Shown here in pieces: positions 35,310 through 45,660 of a stretch of 64,000 nucleotides of DNA. The notes under the pieces are model-generated. The model was not told the origin of the DNA and did no database searches. It saw only the letters and a list, made by a program, of their open reading frames with translations. Every line of letters begins with the position of its first letter. Within the stretch, counting starts at the first letter, position 1. The DNA comes from Poronia punctata (taxonomy: Eukaryota; Ascomycota; Sordariomycetes; Xylariales; Xylariaceae), in the NCBI GenBank assembly GCA_022579005.1, contig MU401527.1, forward strand, positions 101,940-165,939, read 5' to 3'. The translations under genes and the position numbers were made by a program.

Positions 35310-36433
35310 TAGTGTTGAACTAACAAGAAGCTACCGGACGGAAGGCGGCAATAGTAGAAAGCAATATATGGATACTTTTTAGAAGGGGGTTTTCGGATGG
35401 AGTACAATGGAAACAAAAATATGAGTTTTTAATTTGTGTTGTGATAAGCCAAGGAATTGGTTACCGCCGATAGCAAGCGGGTTTTGGCTTTATCACCCTA
35501 CATCTACCTAGAGGTTAGCATATAATACAAAACGGCGAGGGTCAAGTATATTGGTAGACAGTTAATATCTGTAATCAGGTAAATATATAAACAACTCATT
35601 TCCTAGAGGAAGCGACGACATCCAGTTCCGCCTGAGGAGATATCATAAAATGATGACCCCGAGTGTCAACGACCATGGTACGTGAAGGTACGTCTGTGTG
35701 TGTAAGTAGATAAGTACCCCTGGTTAGGTAAGTGTATGCAGATACGCCGACGTTCTCCGATCTCTTCTGCTCTTCTTTGACGGTCTGACCTTCCAAACGT
35801 AGTTGCTGGTCCACAATGTCCCACGACTCAGAAATTTGTATTGGTGAAACAGTTATCATCAGCATGCATCTATCTAACAAGATAGTACCTGACTATTTCG
35901 CCCCCTCGATCCATTCCCCCACATTTCCCCGAGTTTCTGGATACTAGAACCTATCGCATTCTCTCCAGCTTTGGCTAGCTTTGTATGGGGACCCCACGTG
36001 AGGGCGAGATGGAAACCCACCGTAAGCCGGTGTGTCGGCTCTCACCGTTATAGTAGGCATATCGTCTTCCGGTTATGATTTTCGAAATTCCTTTCGACCT
36101 TTTTCTCCAGACTAAATTGTAAGAAAAAACCAATTACCTAACCTATTGCTTGAGCCGTCGAATTGACTAAGCAGCGCATAGCATACGCACTTACTTGAAG
36201 AATTGTTCAGATAAATAGGGGTTTCTACAGTCTTATACCCTTTTGACCTAGTCAAATAGGTACTCGTAGGCGGGTTCTACACGTATTCCACAACCCCAGC
36301 CACCCTCACAGCGTCACATTGTACCCCTTGTGACTTCTCAATTACCGAACAAGAGCAGCAAAACGACAACGCCCAATACCACAGTACTACCTACTTTAGC
36401 TAATAGCTACCACCACCACTGACTACCACCATC
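35310..36433. other. Intergenic, lipase 3' end to acyl-CoA ligase promoter
   Basis: 1.1 kb with no supported gene. The last 60 bases (ACCACCACCACTGACTACCACC and similar) form a clean leader directly before the next ATG. Confidence 0.45.
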
Positions 36434-38306
36434 ATGCCGATACAGCCATTATATGAGAACATTGATATTCCCGACGTTGACTTGTGGGATTTTATTTTCG
36501 AAAGGAAAGACAAACCATGGCCCGATGACAAAGGTAAGCAAGCAAAAGCAAGCCACCTGAAGCTACCTAATCCCGGTCTCAGGCGTTTTGGCATATGTGC
36601 ATACCATGAAGCGAGGTGCTGACTCGGTCCACCTTTAGAGATATATATAGACGCAGCCACCAAACGCTCTTACACGTGGCTGCAGACAAAGAACACGGCC
36701 ATCGAGTTCGGCCGTGGACTACGGTCGCAATGGGGTTTCAAGAAAGGCGACGTGCTGGGCTTCTTCAGCCCCAACAATGTCGATTACGCGCCCGTCTTCT
36801 TCGGCGTGCATTACGTCGGCGGCGTCGCCACGACCGCTAACCCGACGTACACGGCCAAGGAGCTCGCCTTCCAGATGAAGGACTCGGGCGCCAAAGGTAT
36901 CGTGACGCAATTGGCCATGTTGCCCGTCGTGCGCGAGGTCGCGGCTATGATCGGCTTGTCGGACGATCGCATCCTCCTCCTCGGAGACGCCCGCGATCCG
37001 ACCGGCAAGATCAAGCACTTCACCGAGGTCAAGAGCACGGGCTTATTGTCCGCTGCTTTGAATCACGGGCGTACTCGGGCTGCTGATCCGAAGAAGGATC
37101 TTGCGTTTTTGGTCTATTCGTCTGGGACGACTGGCTTGCCCAAGGGTGTCCAATTAACCCATCATAACATGGTGTCTAACATCATGCAGCTGGACTATGT
37201 TGACAGGTTTAACGGTCTTTATCACGCGAATGGATTAGATGGGAAAGGAGACAAGCAATTGGCTATCCTACCTTTCTTTCACGTATACGGTCTCACATGT
37301 ATCGCACTATCCGGCATCCGAATGGGTCTACCGGTAGTTGTCCTGCCCAAATTCGACCTGGAAAAAGCATGTCAGGCAATCCAAGACTTCGGCATCACAT
37401 TTGCATCGGTACCACCCCCGGTAGTCCTAGCACTAGCCAAGCACCCGGCCGTGTCGAAATACGACCTCTCGTCCGTCAAATTCATGAATTCGGGCGCCGC
37501 GCCTCTAGCGAAGGACCTGGTGGAAATGGTATGGGACCGTCTGACTATCCCCATCATGCAAGGCTACGGACTCTCGGAGACATCCCCGACGCTCACCAAG
37601 GGCCTCATCGCCGACTGGAAGAGGTACAACGGCTCCGTGGGAAAACTATTACCCAACATCGAGGCCAAGATTGTCGATTTAGGAGGAAATGAACTGCCCA
37701 TAGGCCAAGAGGGTGAACTCTGGGTCAAGGGCCCGAATGTCTTCCCCGGCTATCTCAACCGTCCCGAGTCGCACAAGGATACTTTTAGTCCGTGTGGGTA
37801 TTTCAAGACGGGTGATATTGGGTATTTTGATGATAAGGGGAATCTTTATATTACGGACAGGTTGAAGGAGTTGATTAAATATAGTAAGTCAAGTCATGCA
37901 TTCATTCCACCCACGAAAAAAACAGAAAAAAGGGGAGACAAGGGAAACAAAATACTAACACAAAAGAAAAATAGAGGGTTTCCAAGTAGCCCCCGCCGAG
38001 CTTGAGGGCATCCTCCAAGGGCACAAGGACATCGCGGACGCCTGCGTCATCCCGGCACACGACAAGGAGAGAGAAACCGAAGTACCCCGCGCGTACCTCG
38101 TCCTGAAAGCCGGCGTGACGGCCGACGAGGCCAAAGCGAGAGAGATTGTCGAATGGATCGATTCGCGCGTCGCGCAACACAAGAGGTTGCGGGGTGGCGT
38201 GCGCTTCATCGATGAGATCCCCAAAAATGCCAGTGGCAAGTTGTTGCGCCGCGTCTTGAAGGAGAGGGCTAAGCTTGAGGATCGTGCTGCTGGGGCCAAG
38301 TTGTGA
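36434..38306 (+). CDS. Peroxisomal 4-coumarate-CoA-ligase-like acyl-CoA synthetase
   Basis: Three exons, 36434-36533, 36639-37883 and 37975-38306, join in frame to 558 residues. All ANL-superfamily motifs are present: the ATP/AMP loop YSSGTTGLPKGVQLTHHN, the A5 motif GYGLSETSPT, YFKTGDIGYFDDKGNLYITDR with the adenylate-binding Asp, the hinge RLKELIKYKGFQVAPAELE (spliced through K), and the C-terminal catalytic Lys in NASGKLLRR. The protein ends in AKL, a PTS1-type peroxisomal targeting signal. It should activate an aromatic or medium-chain carboxylic acid to its CoA thioester through an acyl-adenylate, in the peroxisome. Exon 1 (DVDLWDFIFERKDKPWPDDK) continues directly into EIYIDAATKRSYTW, the normal 4CL-like N-terminus, which confirms the first splice. 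The actual acid substrate is unknown. Confidence 0.92.
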
Positions 38307-38862
38307 TTTGTTTTAATCTTCTTACAACAAGCAAAGGAATGCATACGAGTTTGGGGGTAGCAATGTTTCTTGGTCTCTGCTCTTTGTGGACGCATCTGAT
38401 CTGGTCTGATAATCCTCGGTTTTTTCATGGATTAATTGAGCTTAAAAGAAAAATGTTATATACCTAACCTAGCGTTTCTCATTCATTTCTATATTCTACC
38501 TACTCTAGTGTAACTGGGGGCTTGGATCAACCGCTTTTAAGAGGAGGAAAGCTAATGTACATATATACAAGTACAATACATGTTGTTGTGGGTGAGGCGA
38601 TGCCCAATATTTGACTGACGATGCTCTAGATAGCAAAAGTCTGAACCCAAAAATTGCTGAGACTTTGTGTGTGTTGATAAATGCTGTGTATGTGCTGGTG
38701 TGGAGTGTGTCCAAGTAGCCCCTATCATCCCGCTACCGGCAGGGATGAAAGGGTGACTGACTGACGGAGGCCATGTAGCCTCCCTATGTCGCGCGAAGAC
38801 CAACAACATGCCCACGGCCTACACGTTCCAAGAAGTGAAAAATATGATTGATTGATCACTTT
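38307..38862. other. Convergent intergenic spacer
   Basis: 556 bases between convergent genes, expected to hold two 3' UTRs; it has T-rich and TG-rich tracts but no repeat or gene. Confidence 0.45.
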
Positions 38863-39864
38863 TCAAATCAACTTCTCGCTCTCCTCGAGCAATTTCTCCA
38901 CCGAGAAATTCCCATCCCCCTTCCCAAAAGCCTCAAGCAACGCCCTCTTAGCCGGACTTCCGCCGAGACTCTCCTCGGTATAGAAGCGCTGAAGAAGCAT
39001 GACAAGCCACTGGGCATCCCGGACAGAAGCGCCTCGTCCATCGACGACATTCCCAGCCATCAGGACAACGCCCTGGTTCTCCTCACGCGATAGACCGTCC
39101 GTGCCGTCGAAGTCCGCGTAGTGCGTCACGCTCGTGTGCGGCTGTGCCCACTCGCCGCGCGCCTTGTACTCGGCCAACTGCGTGAATAGCACCGTGCTCG
39201 TGCCCGACACGGCGTCAAACACCCATTGCAGGAAGTGGATCTCGGCGCCCTGTCCCTCGCGCGGTACGGGTAGCACGAAGGTCGGGTATTTGCGCGCCGT
39301 GCGCTCTAGTGCCCTGTACGTCTCTGTTGGGACTACGGCGCAGAGCGAGTCTTTCTGCGAGGCGTGGTGGAGGCGCCAGATTGCCGTGAGTTCTTTCTCT
39401 GGGAGAGCGCGTGCCTTGGGTAGGTCGAGGATTTCGGAGAGTGGTTTTACGGCGCCCTGGGCGGTGGTCGAGCGGGATTGTGTCGTCTGTGTCTGGGTTG
39501 TTTGGGTTTGGGTTTGAGGCTGGGAAGGGTCCGTCTGTGCTTGTGCTTGTGGCTGCTTTGCGGGCTCCTCGTCGGCGAGTAGGGCGTCTAGCCCGGGTAT
39601 TGTAATGCTATCCTGCTTCTTTAGCTCTTTGATCTTGTCGGCGTAGGCGGCCTTGAGCTCGTTGGCGTCGCGCAGTCCCTCCTCTTGGGCCTTGCGGTCT
39701 AGCTTCTCGCGGTATTTCTCGGCAATGTTCCGTGGTGCTTGTGTTGTTGCTAGAAAGCGCACGTCGTGGACTTGGGCCCAACGTCGTTGTGTCCTTATGG
39801 GGGTTGGAAGTGCGACTCGCTGGAGGCGGCGCCCCAGGGTCGTAGAGAGCCGCGCCGCGACCAT
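38863..39864 (-). CDS. ATP11: Mitochondrial F1-ATPase assembly chaperone Atp11
   Basis: Single exon, 333 residues. The N-terminus is Arg-rich and nearly free of acid (MVAARLSTTLGRRLQRVALP), as in a matrix targeting peptide. Then come a charged helical region (EKYREKLDRKAQEEGLRDANELKAAY in parts), a Gln/Thr-rich linker, and the ATP11 domain: LPEKELTAIWRLHHASQKDSL, PTFVLPVPREGQGAEIHFLQW, TSVLFTQLAEYK-like strand, HYADFDGTDGL, and GVVLMAGNV. Atp11 binds free F1 beta subunits in the matrix and prevents aggregation during ATP synthase assembly. A MITE is inserted about 150 bases upstream of the start codon. Confidence 0.93.
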   Translation of the reverse strand: MVAARLSTTLGRRLQRVALPTPIRTQRRWAQVHDVRFLATTQAPRNIAEKYREKLDRKAQEEGLRDANELKAAYADKIKELKKQDSITIPGLDALLADEEPAKQPQAQAQTDPSQPQTQTQTTQTQTTQSRSTTAQGAVKPLSEILDLPKARALPEKELTAIWRLHHASQKDSLCAVVPTETYRALERTARKYPTFVLPVPREGQGAEIHFLQWVFDAVSGTSTVLFTQLAEYKARGEWAQPHTSVTHYADFDGTDGLSREENQGVVLMAGNVVDGRGASVRDAQWLVMLLQRFYTEESLGGSPAKRALLEAFGKGDGNFSVEKLLEESEKLI

Positions 39865-40012
39865 TGTTGCGAGGGATTATGCCAATCCGATTGTTTTCTT
39901 TCAAGGATAAGAATGCCGTTTGTTTTACTTGAACAGCAGCCAGCTGATCGGTAGGTGGTGTGTCGAGATAGGTGCCGGAATTCTATCTCGATATACCTAC
40001 TAGCAATAATTG

Positions 40013-40549
40013 GAAATAGATAGCCCACCTACGTCTACCTTGAAAAATTCCTACATCTAAGGAGTTCCCTACTTAGGTCCAGATACTCAACGCCAGCATG
40101 CAGATCGCAACGCAGCGTCTCTTGCCCGAGTATTTTATAAAAAAATGACTTAACCTGCAAGGACTGCTAAGTATACCTGCCTGCCTGCCTGTCTGCCTGT
40201 CTGCCTGCCTGCTACCTTGCGCCTTATTTATATTTTATATAAAAAGCTTGAACACCTTAATTTGCACATGTAATATACGTATATACGTATATACGTATAT
40301 ACGTACGTACGTACCTACCTACCTACCTACTTACCTACCTACCTACCTAGGTACTTACCTACCTACTTAGGTACTTATATATAAAAACAACTTATATATA
40401 TGTTATTTACAAGTTACTAATCTAGGAGGTACATACTAAGGCGCTATACCATGGAAACATGTAAAGGGAGGGGGCTAATGCGCACTAAGTGGAGAAACTC
40501 CTTAGATGTAGGAATTTTTCAAGGTAGACGTAGGTGGGCTAGAAATAGA
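40013..40549. mobile_element. MITE with 46-base TIRs and 8-base target duplication (hAT-like)
   Basis: The element itself is 40021-40541 (521 bases). The left end 40021-40066 and the right end 40496-40541 are perfect 46-base inverted repeats, starting TAGCCCACCTACGTCTACC. Outside both ends lies the same 8-base word, GAAATAGA (40013-40020 and 40542-40549), a target-site duplication. Eight bases is the duplication length of hAT (and P) transposases. There is no ORF inside, so it is a non-autonomous element; the interior is full of simple repeats. Identical TIRs suggest recent insertion. Confidence 0.9.
40176..40375. repeat. Simple repeats inside the MITE
   Basis: Three simple repeats follow each other: CTGC/CTGT units at about 40178-40213, TATACG units at about 40273-40305, and CTAC/GTAC units at about 40306-40375. 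They make up much of the element's interior. Confidence 0.85.
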
Positions 40550-40985
40550 GGTAGGTACTCTGTTATCTTATCAGAGTCTCGGACTGTGTAAGTACTCACG
40601 GGTCTAAGCACTGTCTTGGTCTGAGACCTCCCAGGAGTCCCGTCATCTCTATTACGAAAACATGGGAGTACAACATTATGGTACCGTGGGATATGCCAAA
40701 AATTACTTCAGAATTCTATCGGATTGGAATCATGAAGATAGTTGTAACTGCCCATTATATCTGATCATATAGAGCTCTAGTAACACACCGGAAATACCAT
40801 ACCTATTCAAATGCTCGGGTGAGGTGGGGTAATTCTTGTGATGTGAGTTGATACTGTACACGACACTGTGTCTAGCTACTTTGTATTCTCAGGCTTCAGC
40901 ATTAATAATAACCGACATGAACAACTCTTCCCCCTTGTGAATCGACGGGCATGCCCCCTCCCCAGTGGACGTTCTATGACTGTTA
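40550..40985. other. Intergenic right of the MITE
   Basis: 436 bases from the MITE's right target duplication to the stop codon of the rhodopsin-like gene; probably the 3' UTR of that gene. No other feature seen. Confidence 0.45.
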
Positions 40986-42532
40986 TTAAACCGGCTCCCG
41001 CGACACGGTCCGATGCGGCCTCTGAAGCTCATCGGGGAAGTCTTGCAAGGCCATGGGTATATCTTGATGATGTACCACATACGATGAGCCCCGGCTGGGA
41101 CGAGTGTTGAATGAAGGAGCTCCCTCGTGAGTGTCACTGCTACCAGGAGGCTTCGAGGCATTCCGCCCAGCATTACTGCTATTGCTGCGCAGGAAGGAAA
41201 GATCCAGGAGACTTCTCACGCTGCGAACGAGTTCGCCGGTCTTGACCGAGATATGGAAGACTCGTAGAGACGGCAGATTTACGGCGATGAGAGCCACCCC
41301 GGATTCCAGCATGGTGTAGAAGAAAGACTGAGTAATAAGGCCTATGAATTTCGCAATTAATAAGAAAGGCGTACTTTTCCTTATATGAATGGAGATGGGC
41401 AAACTCACGTTCGTGGTCGGTATTCAGTAAGTAATCCGGCCCCCCTAGTTCAACCTTGATGTACTGCACCATTCGAGCGGTCGATCCCCCGAGACCACTA
41501 GAGCCAGGTCAGAAAATATGAATATGATGCTACGAGTTTCATTGTAGGCTTGGGGTCACTTACACCAGAGCTACGAGGAATACTGCTATGATGGATAGTT
41601 TTCTATTCACAGATGTGTGAAGACGTATTATCTACACGTACCATGTGTCAGCGGAAACCAGTACCGTCCAAGCTTACGGTCATCGATGGGGATCGATGAT
41701 GATCAACTTACACTAGGTATAGGAAGAAGCAATATCCAGATATCCAGGAGAAAATCGGAAATGACAAGTCCGTATAAGAAGGGGAACGATATGGTGCAGT
41801 ACTTGAGGTAGTTACCATCCCAAAGAGCAGAAAAATGCGTGCCGCATTGGAAGCCTGCGAGGAATTGGAAGACTAAAAGCCACAATATCACCACGCCAAT
41901 AGTGATTCCGGTCAGCCAGCCAAACTTATTCCCCTTGCTGCCGTCGCAGAATATGCGCCGGTAAAAGAAGAGGGCGCTGAGCTTGGCGAAAGCCAGCGTG
42001 TTGTTGGTGAGTACATCGAGGGCCACTTGAGACTGGAGTATGTAGGCTCTCGTGTTAGTGTTGCCATTGCCTTCGGTTGCACACCCTGAAACGCAGGCGA
42101 AAAGGTGTTAAGCGCTCTCACCTCGTTATCCGTTCTTCCCATGTCCAGTAGCTGCTCCGGCGTGAAGTCATGAGTAGAGTATCCCAGCACCTTGTTGTGC
42201 ACCACTGGAGTTGTCTATCAGATGAAGTCCAATTAAGGATCGCAACAGTATATGGGAAACGCGGAACGCCAACTTACTGACAAACACACATATCGATGCT
42301 CCAACAAATGAGAGCTAAGAATCATTATGATTATCACGCGTCAGCTGTCTGTTTCTTTAGGGATATGTTTACATATCCCACATACCAGCCCTAAGAGAGC
42401 AGACCAGTCGTCAAGCCCAAAGGCTACCTTGCGTCGTCTCCGGAGCTCGAATCGAAGGACGAGGGTGACGATGGTCAACGCCAATAACGTGCCTGTGAGC
42501 GCCAAGATGCCATTCTTGGACGAATCAGACAT
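40986..42532 (-). CDS. Seven-TM fungal rhodopsin-like (Pth11-related) membrane protein
   Basis: Seven exons on the minus strand, 42532-42386, 42314-42278, 42204-42122, 42032-41712, 41631-41564, 41497-41409 and 41341-40986, join in frame to 366 residues. The layout is that of the fungal rhodopsin domain (integral membrane protein family): TM1 ILALTGTLLALTIVTLVLRF followed by the RRRKVAFGLDDW block, then HDFTPEQLLDMGRTDNE, NNTLAFAKLSALFFYRRIF, GVVILWLLVFQFLAGFQCGTHFSALWDG, C-x-FPFLYGLVISDFLLDIWILLLPIP, VNRKLSIIAVFLVALV, and the last TM with MLESGVALIAVNLPSLR. The C-terminal tail is soluble and Ser-rich. The family is large and functionally obscure; members are candidate receptors or accompany metabolic clusters. 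Acceptor of exon 4 (CTCCAG at 42033) is chosen to keep frame; other boundaries are standard. Confidence 0.85.
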
Positions 42533-44017
42533 GATGACAGTCCAGAGACAAAACACCACAACAAATCAGTTCCGCGCAAGGCACCGCACCACCTTGATTA
42601 TTGGACGAAGCAAAATCGTAAGTATGATTTTCTTTCTTCTGAATACCTATAAAATATAGTCGGATTCATCGAAGGTGGTTCTCATAGTAAAGGCAGAATG
42701 ACGGTCCCCATCTAACTTACTCGTAGACTACATACCTAACTTAGTATGAAGCAGGCACCAGGATTCCCCCCAACTTCTTAACAAACACGTACACTAGGTA
42801 TGCTGGGGTTGATTTTCCGCCCAACGCGCAGTTTACCAGAACACTTATCATTCCGTCGCTACGCCCGGTAATCACTGCTACTACAGGACTGAAGATCATT
42901 AACCTAAACACAACGAGGCATAGGTAGAATGGCATCCTGCTGGTAGATACCATACAGCAGCAAAGACCTGACTGTGACTGCCTACTCGTACCACCAACAT
43001 ACTTAAACCAGCCCGGACCATTTGGGCCAGCCCAGCCACTCACAAAATTCCAATATGCGTTATGTGTAGGTCAATGATGACCGCACGACATGAATTTCCG
43101 GTACGATTGGTACTTAGATGCATATATTTGGTGGGTTAGGTACACGTAGAGGAGAGACCCGTGAATCGTGATGGAGTCGGTCCCATCTTTCGATTTTCGG
43201 GACAAGATGTGCGGAGACGAGGAGATATCACTGCACCCAGTAGATTAGATAAAGTTTCCGGTTAAAGAAGCTCGTTTTGAAGGATTTACTGATGTGCATT
43301 AAATCCATTTAACACTTTCGGTGACTAACATGATTTAGCGTGTAGATCCCGACGATGCTAAAGATCCTACGCCAGTAACTGACCGCGTGGCGCCGTTGAT
43401 GTTTATAAACTAAGGTACGTTGTACTTGGGGGGTTTTAAGCTTTCATGTATGCCGAGTACGGCCGCATCTTTTTCACTGCTCAGACGGGAACTTTCCGGA
43501 CTGTGGGTTAGGACGAATCACAAGGAATTAACGCGATAGCTGTGCCTCAAGATTTGCCAAGACCCAGCCCCCCCTTTAAAGCCCATGATGAAGTCGAAGT
43601 CACGCATTTACTCAAAGTGAACAATACCTTATTCTGAAGGATGTGGCAAACATATCCCACAGACCAAAGATAAATGTTACTCCCTATCAGAGGGCGAAAC
43701 CGGTGCTACTCGTAGACAGCTAGGCAGAAAGTGGCGGCGCACATGCATATGGGTTCATCACGTCCCTGTGTGTGGGCTCGTGGGGAAGATCTTCAACTAC
43801 GGACGGACATCAATTATGATTAGGCCGGTTTACGGTTCGAGCTTGATTACATGTAGGTACCGGTGCCGAGTACCTGGACCCTTATAAAGATACCTAGGAC
43901 ACTTTCTTCCCCCGGACCCGGCGTGTTGGATAAAAGGTTTCGCTTAAAACTTCTATTCGGTCGAAAGAAACAAAGAGCTACCTAATACCTACTGTCAACT
44001 ATCACACATCATCAAAC
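42533..44017. promoter_or_regulatory. Divergent upstream region of the rhodopsin-like gene and the peptide precursor
   Basis: 1.5 kb between two divergently transcribed genes. A 100-codon minus-strand frame (42741-43043) contains hydrophobic stretches but matches no family I recognise and is not called. The precursor's TATA box lies near the right end. Confidence 0.45.
43883..43888 (+). promoter_or_regulatory. TATA box of the peptide precursor gene
   Basis: TATAAA about 135 bases upstream of the precursor ATG, with a leader of CACACATCATCAAAC just before the start codon. Position and sequence fit a regulated fungal core promoter. Confidence 0.5.
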
Positions 44018-44321
44018 ATGCATTTCTACACATCTCTCCTCACCGTCCTGGCCTCGTTGGCTGCCATGACTGAAGCCCTACCGACTCCTGCTCAGAATAA
44101 CAACAACGGTAATAGATAGACACCATCTTTTTAGAAATGCAATGTTTAATATAGACAGACGACTAACACGTACCCCAGGTCTCGAAAAGAGAATCCCATG
44201 TCCTCCGGCTTCGCCCAACGCTGCGTCCGCAGACTATAAGCGAGACACGACAAAAGATGATGATGATGATGATGATCAAGGCGACGATTCTCCTGGGGCC
44301 ATCATTGCGTGCAATTTCTAA
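44018..44321 (+). CDS. Small secreted peptide precursor with two Kex2 sites (candidate RiPP precursor)
   Basis: Two exons, 44018-44108 and 44179-44321, join in frame to 77 residues. A signal peptide covers about residues 1-20 (LLTVLASLAAMTEA). A short pro-region LPTPAQNNNNGLE follows, then Lys-Arg at 34-35, a 15-residue segment IPCPPASPNAASADY, Lys-Arg at 51-52, and a 25-residue tail with seven consecutive Asp (57-63) ending in AIIACNF. There are two cysteines in all, C38 and C75. Signal peptide plus Kex2 sites is the layout of dikaritin-type RiPP precursors (ustiloxin, phomopsin, asperipin) and of fungal KEP proteins, but here the core would be single, not repeated. It converges on a UstYa-family gene 298 bases away. 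The alternative is a small secreted effector or a pro-peptide with a disulphide between C38 and C75. It is too short for most gene callers. Confidence 0.75.
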
Positions 44322-44619
44322 GCTACCTATATGAGGTTGGGTGGTTATATAGATAGGGATTTTGAGTTGGTGGAAGGATGGAAGGAAGGAAGAGAGGGGC
44401 AGGCGCCGCTGATGTGTATCTCAAACGATCGATACCATATCATGCTGTTTATAAATCCGAAACAAACTATTATATAAGTACCCAAAGATATATTCCTTGT
44501 TGCAACTTGCGTGCATCCACTTGTGACATTGAAGTATTACGAGGAGCGACTTTGGTGTTACAACATAAACATATATATTCACCCAACTCGAACAAATACC
44601 TATCCAACATAACTTAACC

Positions 44620-45660
44620 TTAGGTATCTTTCCCCTTCTCCTCCCAAGGCCTCGACCCATCAGGGCAATGCTTATACCTCTCAATCTCACTAAACCCCTC
44701 CTTCTCCCACCCAACCGGTCGATAACAAGCGCTATTCTCCCTCGACCAAGTCAACAACCTATCCCAATCCCTACACATCTTGACCGTACCCGTGCCGGCC
44801 CTCGGCGACTTCTCGTGCACGTTGCCGTGTAATCTGCCAATGTACAAGGGCGTGTCGTCGGCATTACACATGACCGAGTCGCGGAGTACATTGAGACAAT
44901 GCATGACGTGTGGATAATGCCATTTTCGTTCAGACTCGGGTATTCCGTCGTGGTCTTCGTTGACCAGTTCGCGGAGAACGTGCTTTTCCCCCCACCCCCC
45001 CTTTCTTAGCATATATTTTTTTTTGTTTCTGGGGAAAGAGGAGGAGGACCCGGGGGGGAGAGTATGGGTTAGATAAAGTACATACGACACAATGTAATTC
45101 ATGCGAACTACTCAAGATATACACCCCCTTTGACAAATCCCACGGCCATCGCTGCGAATGCGGCAGGTTTTTCGTCATGGCGTATTCTTCCTCCAACGCT
45201 ACGAATCCGTTCCATGGCTCGACTTCTACCTGTCCCCAGGCGGCGTCTTGGATTGTCCTGTTTACGGAGTCGTAGTCTGTGTGTGCGAGGATTTCTGTTG
45301 GGATGTTTCGAGTGAGACCAGCTATTTACGTTAGTTTTGTTTTTCTTTTCCCTTCCTTTTTTAGGGTTATGGAGAGAGAAAGAGAGAGAGAGAGAGAGGT
45401 GCCTAGGTTACAGGTAACCTACCAAATTGCGTAGGTAATTCAGCAAGAAGTTCCCACGGTTTGATATATTGCTTATAAGCGAAGAAAATGTTGCAGCTGA
45501 GGGAGAGAAGAAATGCGATGCCGAGAATTGCACAGCGACGACGCCATTGCTGCGTGGTCGTCGTGGTTTTTGTTATGGAGGGGTATAAGTCGTGTTCTTC
45601 TTCTTTCTCGTCTAGGTTCCGGGATTGAAATTGAGATACCGGGACGTAGTTAACCGACAT
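44620..45660 (-). CDS. UstYa/DUF3328 family oxidative cyclase-type protein
   Basis: Three exons on the minus strand, 45660-45423, 45321-45086 and 44982-44620, join in frame to 278 residues, a normal size for the family. A cytosolic acidic N-terminus is followed by one membrane segment at about residues 43-62 (CAILGIAFLLSLSCNIFF), then the DUF3328 domain with both hallmark HxxHC motifs: HELHC at 153-157 and HVMHC at 183-187, plus WNGFVALEEEYA, VLRDSVMCNADDTPL and a C-terminal Cys-x-DWDRLLTW stretch. UstYa-type proteins are copper- or metal-dependent oxidases that close macrocycles in fungal RiPPs (UstYa/Yb, AprY) and act in some cyclic peptide routes. The acceptor of exon 3 (AAAAG just after a G-run) lacks a pyrimidine tract and is chosen because it restores HCVHVLRELV. 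The gene diverges from the prolyl iminopeptidase and converges on the peptide precursor. Confidence 0.9.
45373..45398. repeat. GA microsatellite in UstYa intron 1
   Basis: A mostly AG dinucleotide run of about 26 bases that lies inside the first intron of the UstYa-type gene. Confidence 0.8.

Noticed and set aside
42741..43043. 100-codon minus-strand frame with hydrophobic segments
   Set aside because: No family resemblance and no supporting splice partners; it lies in the divergent promoter region.
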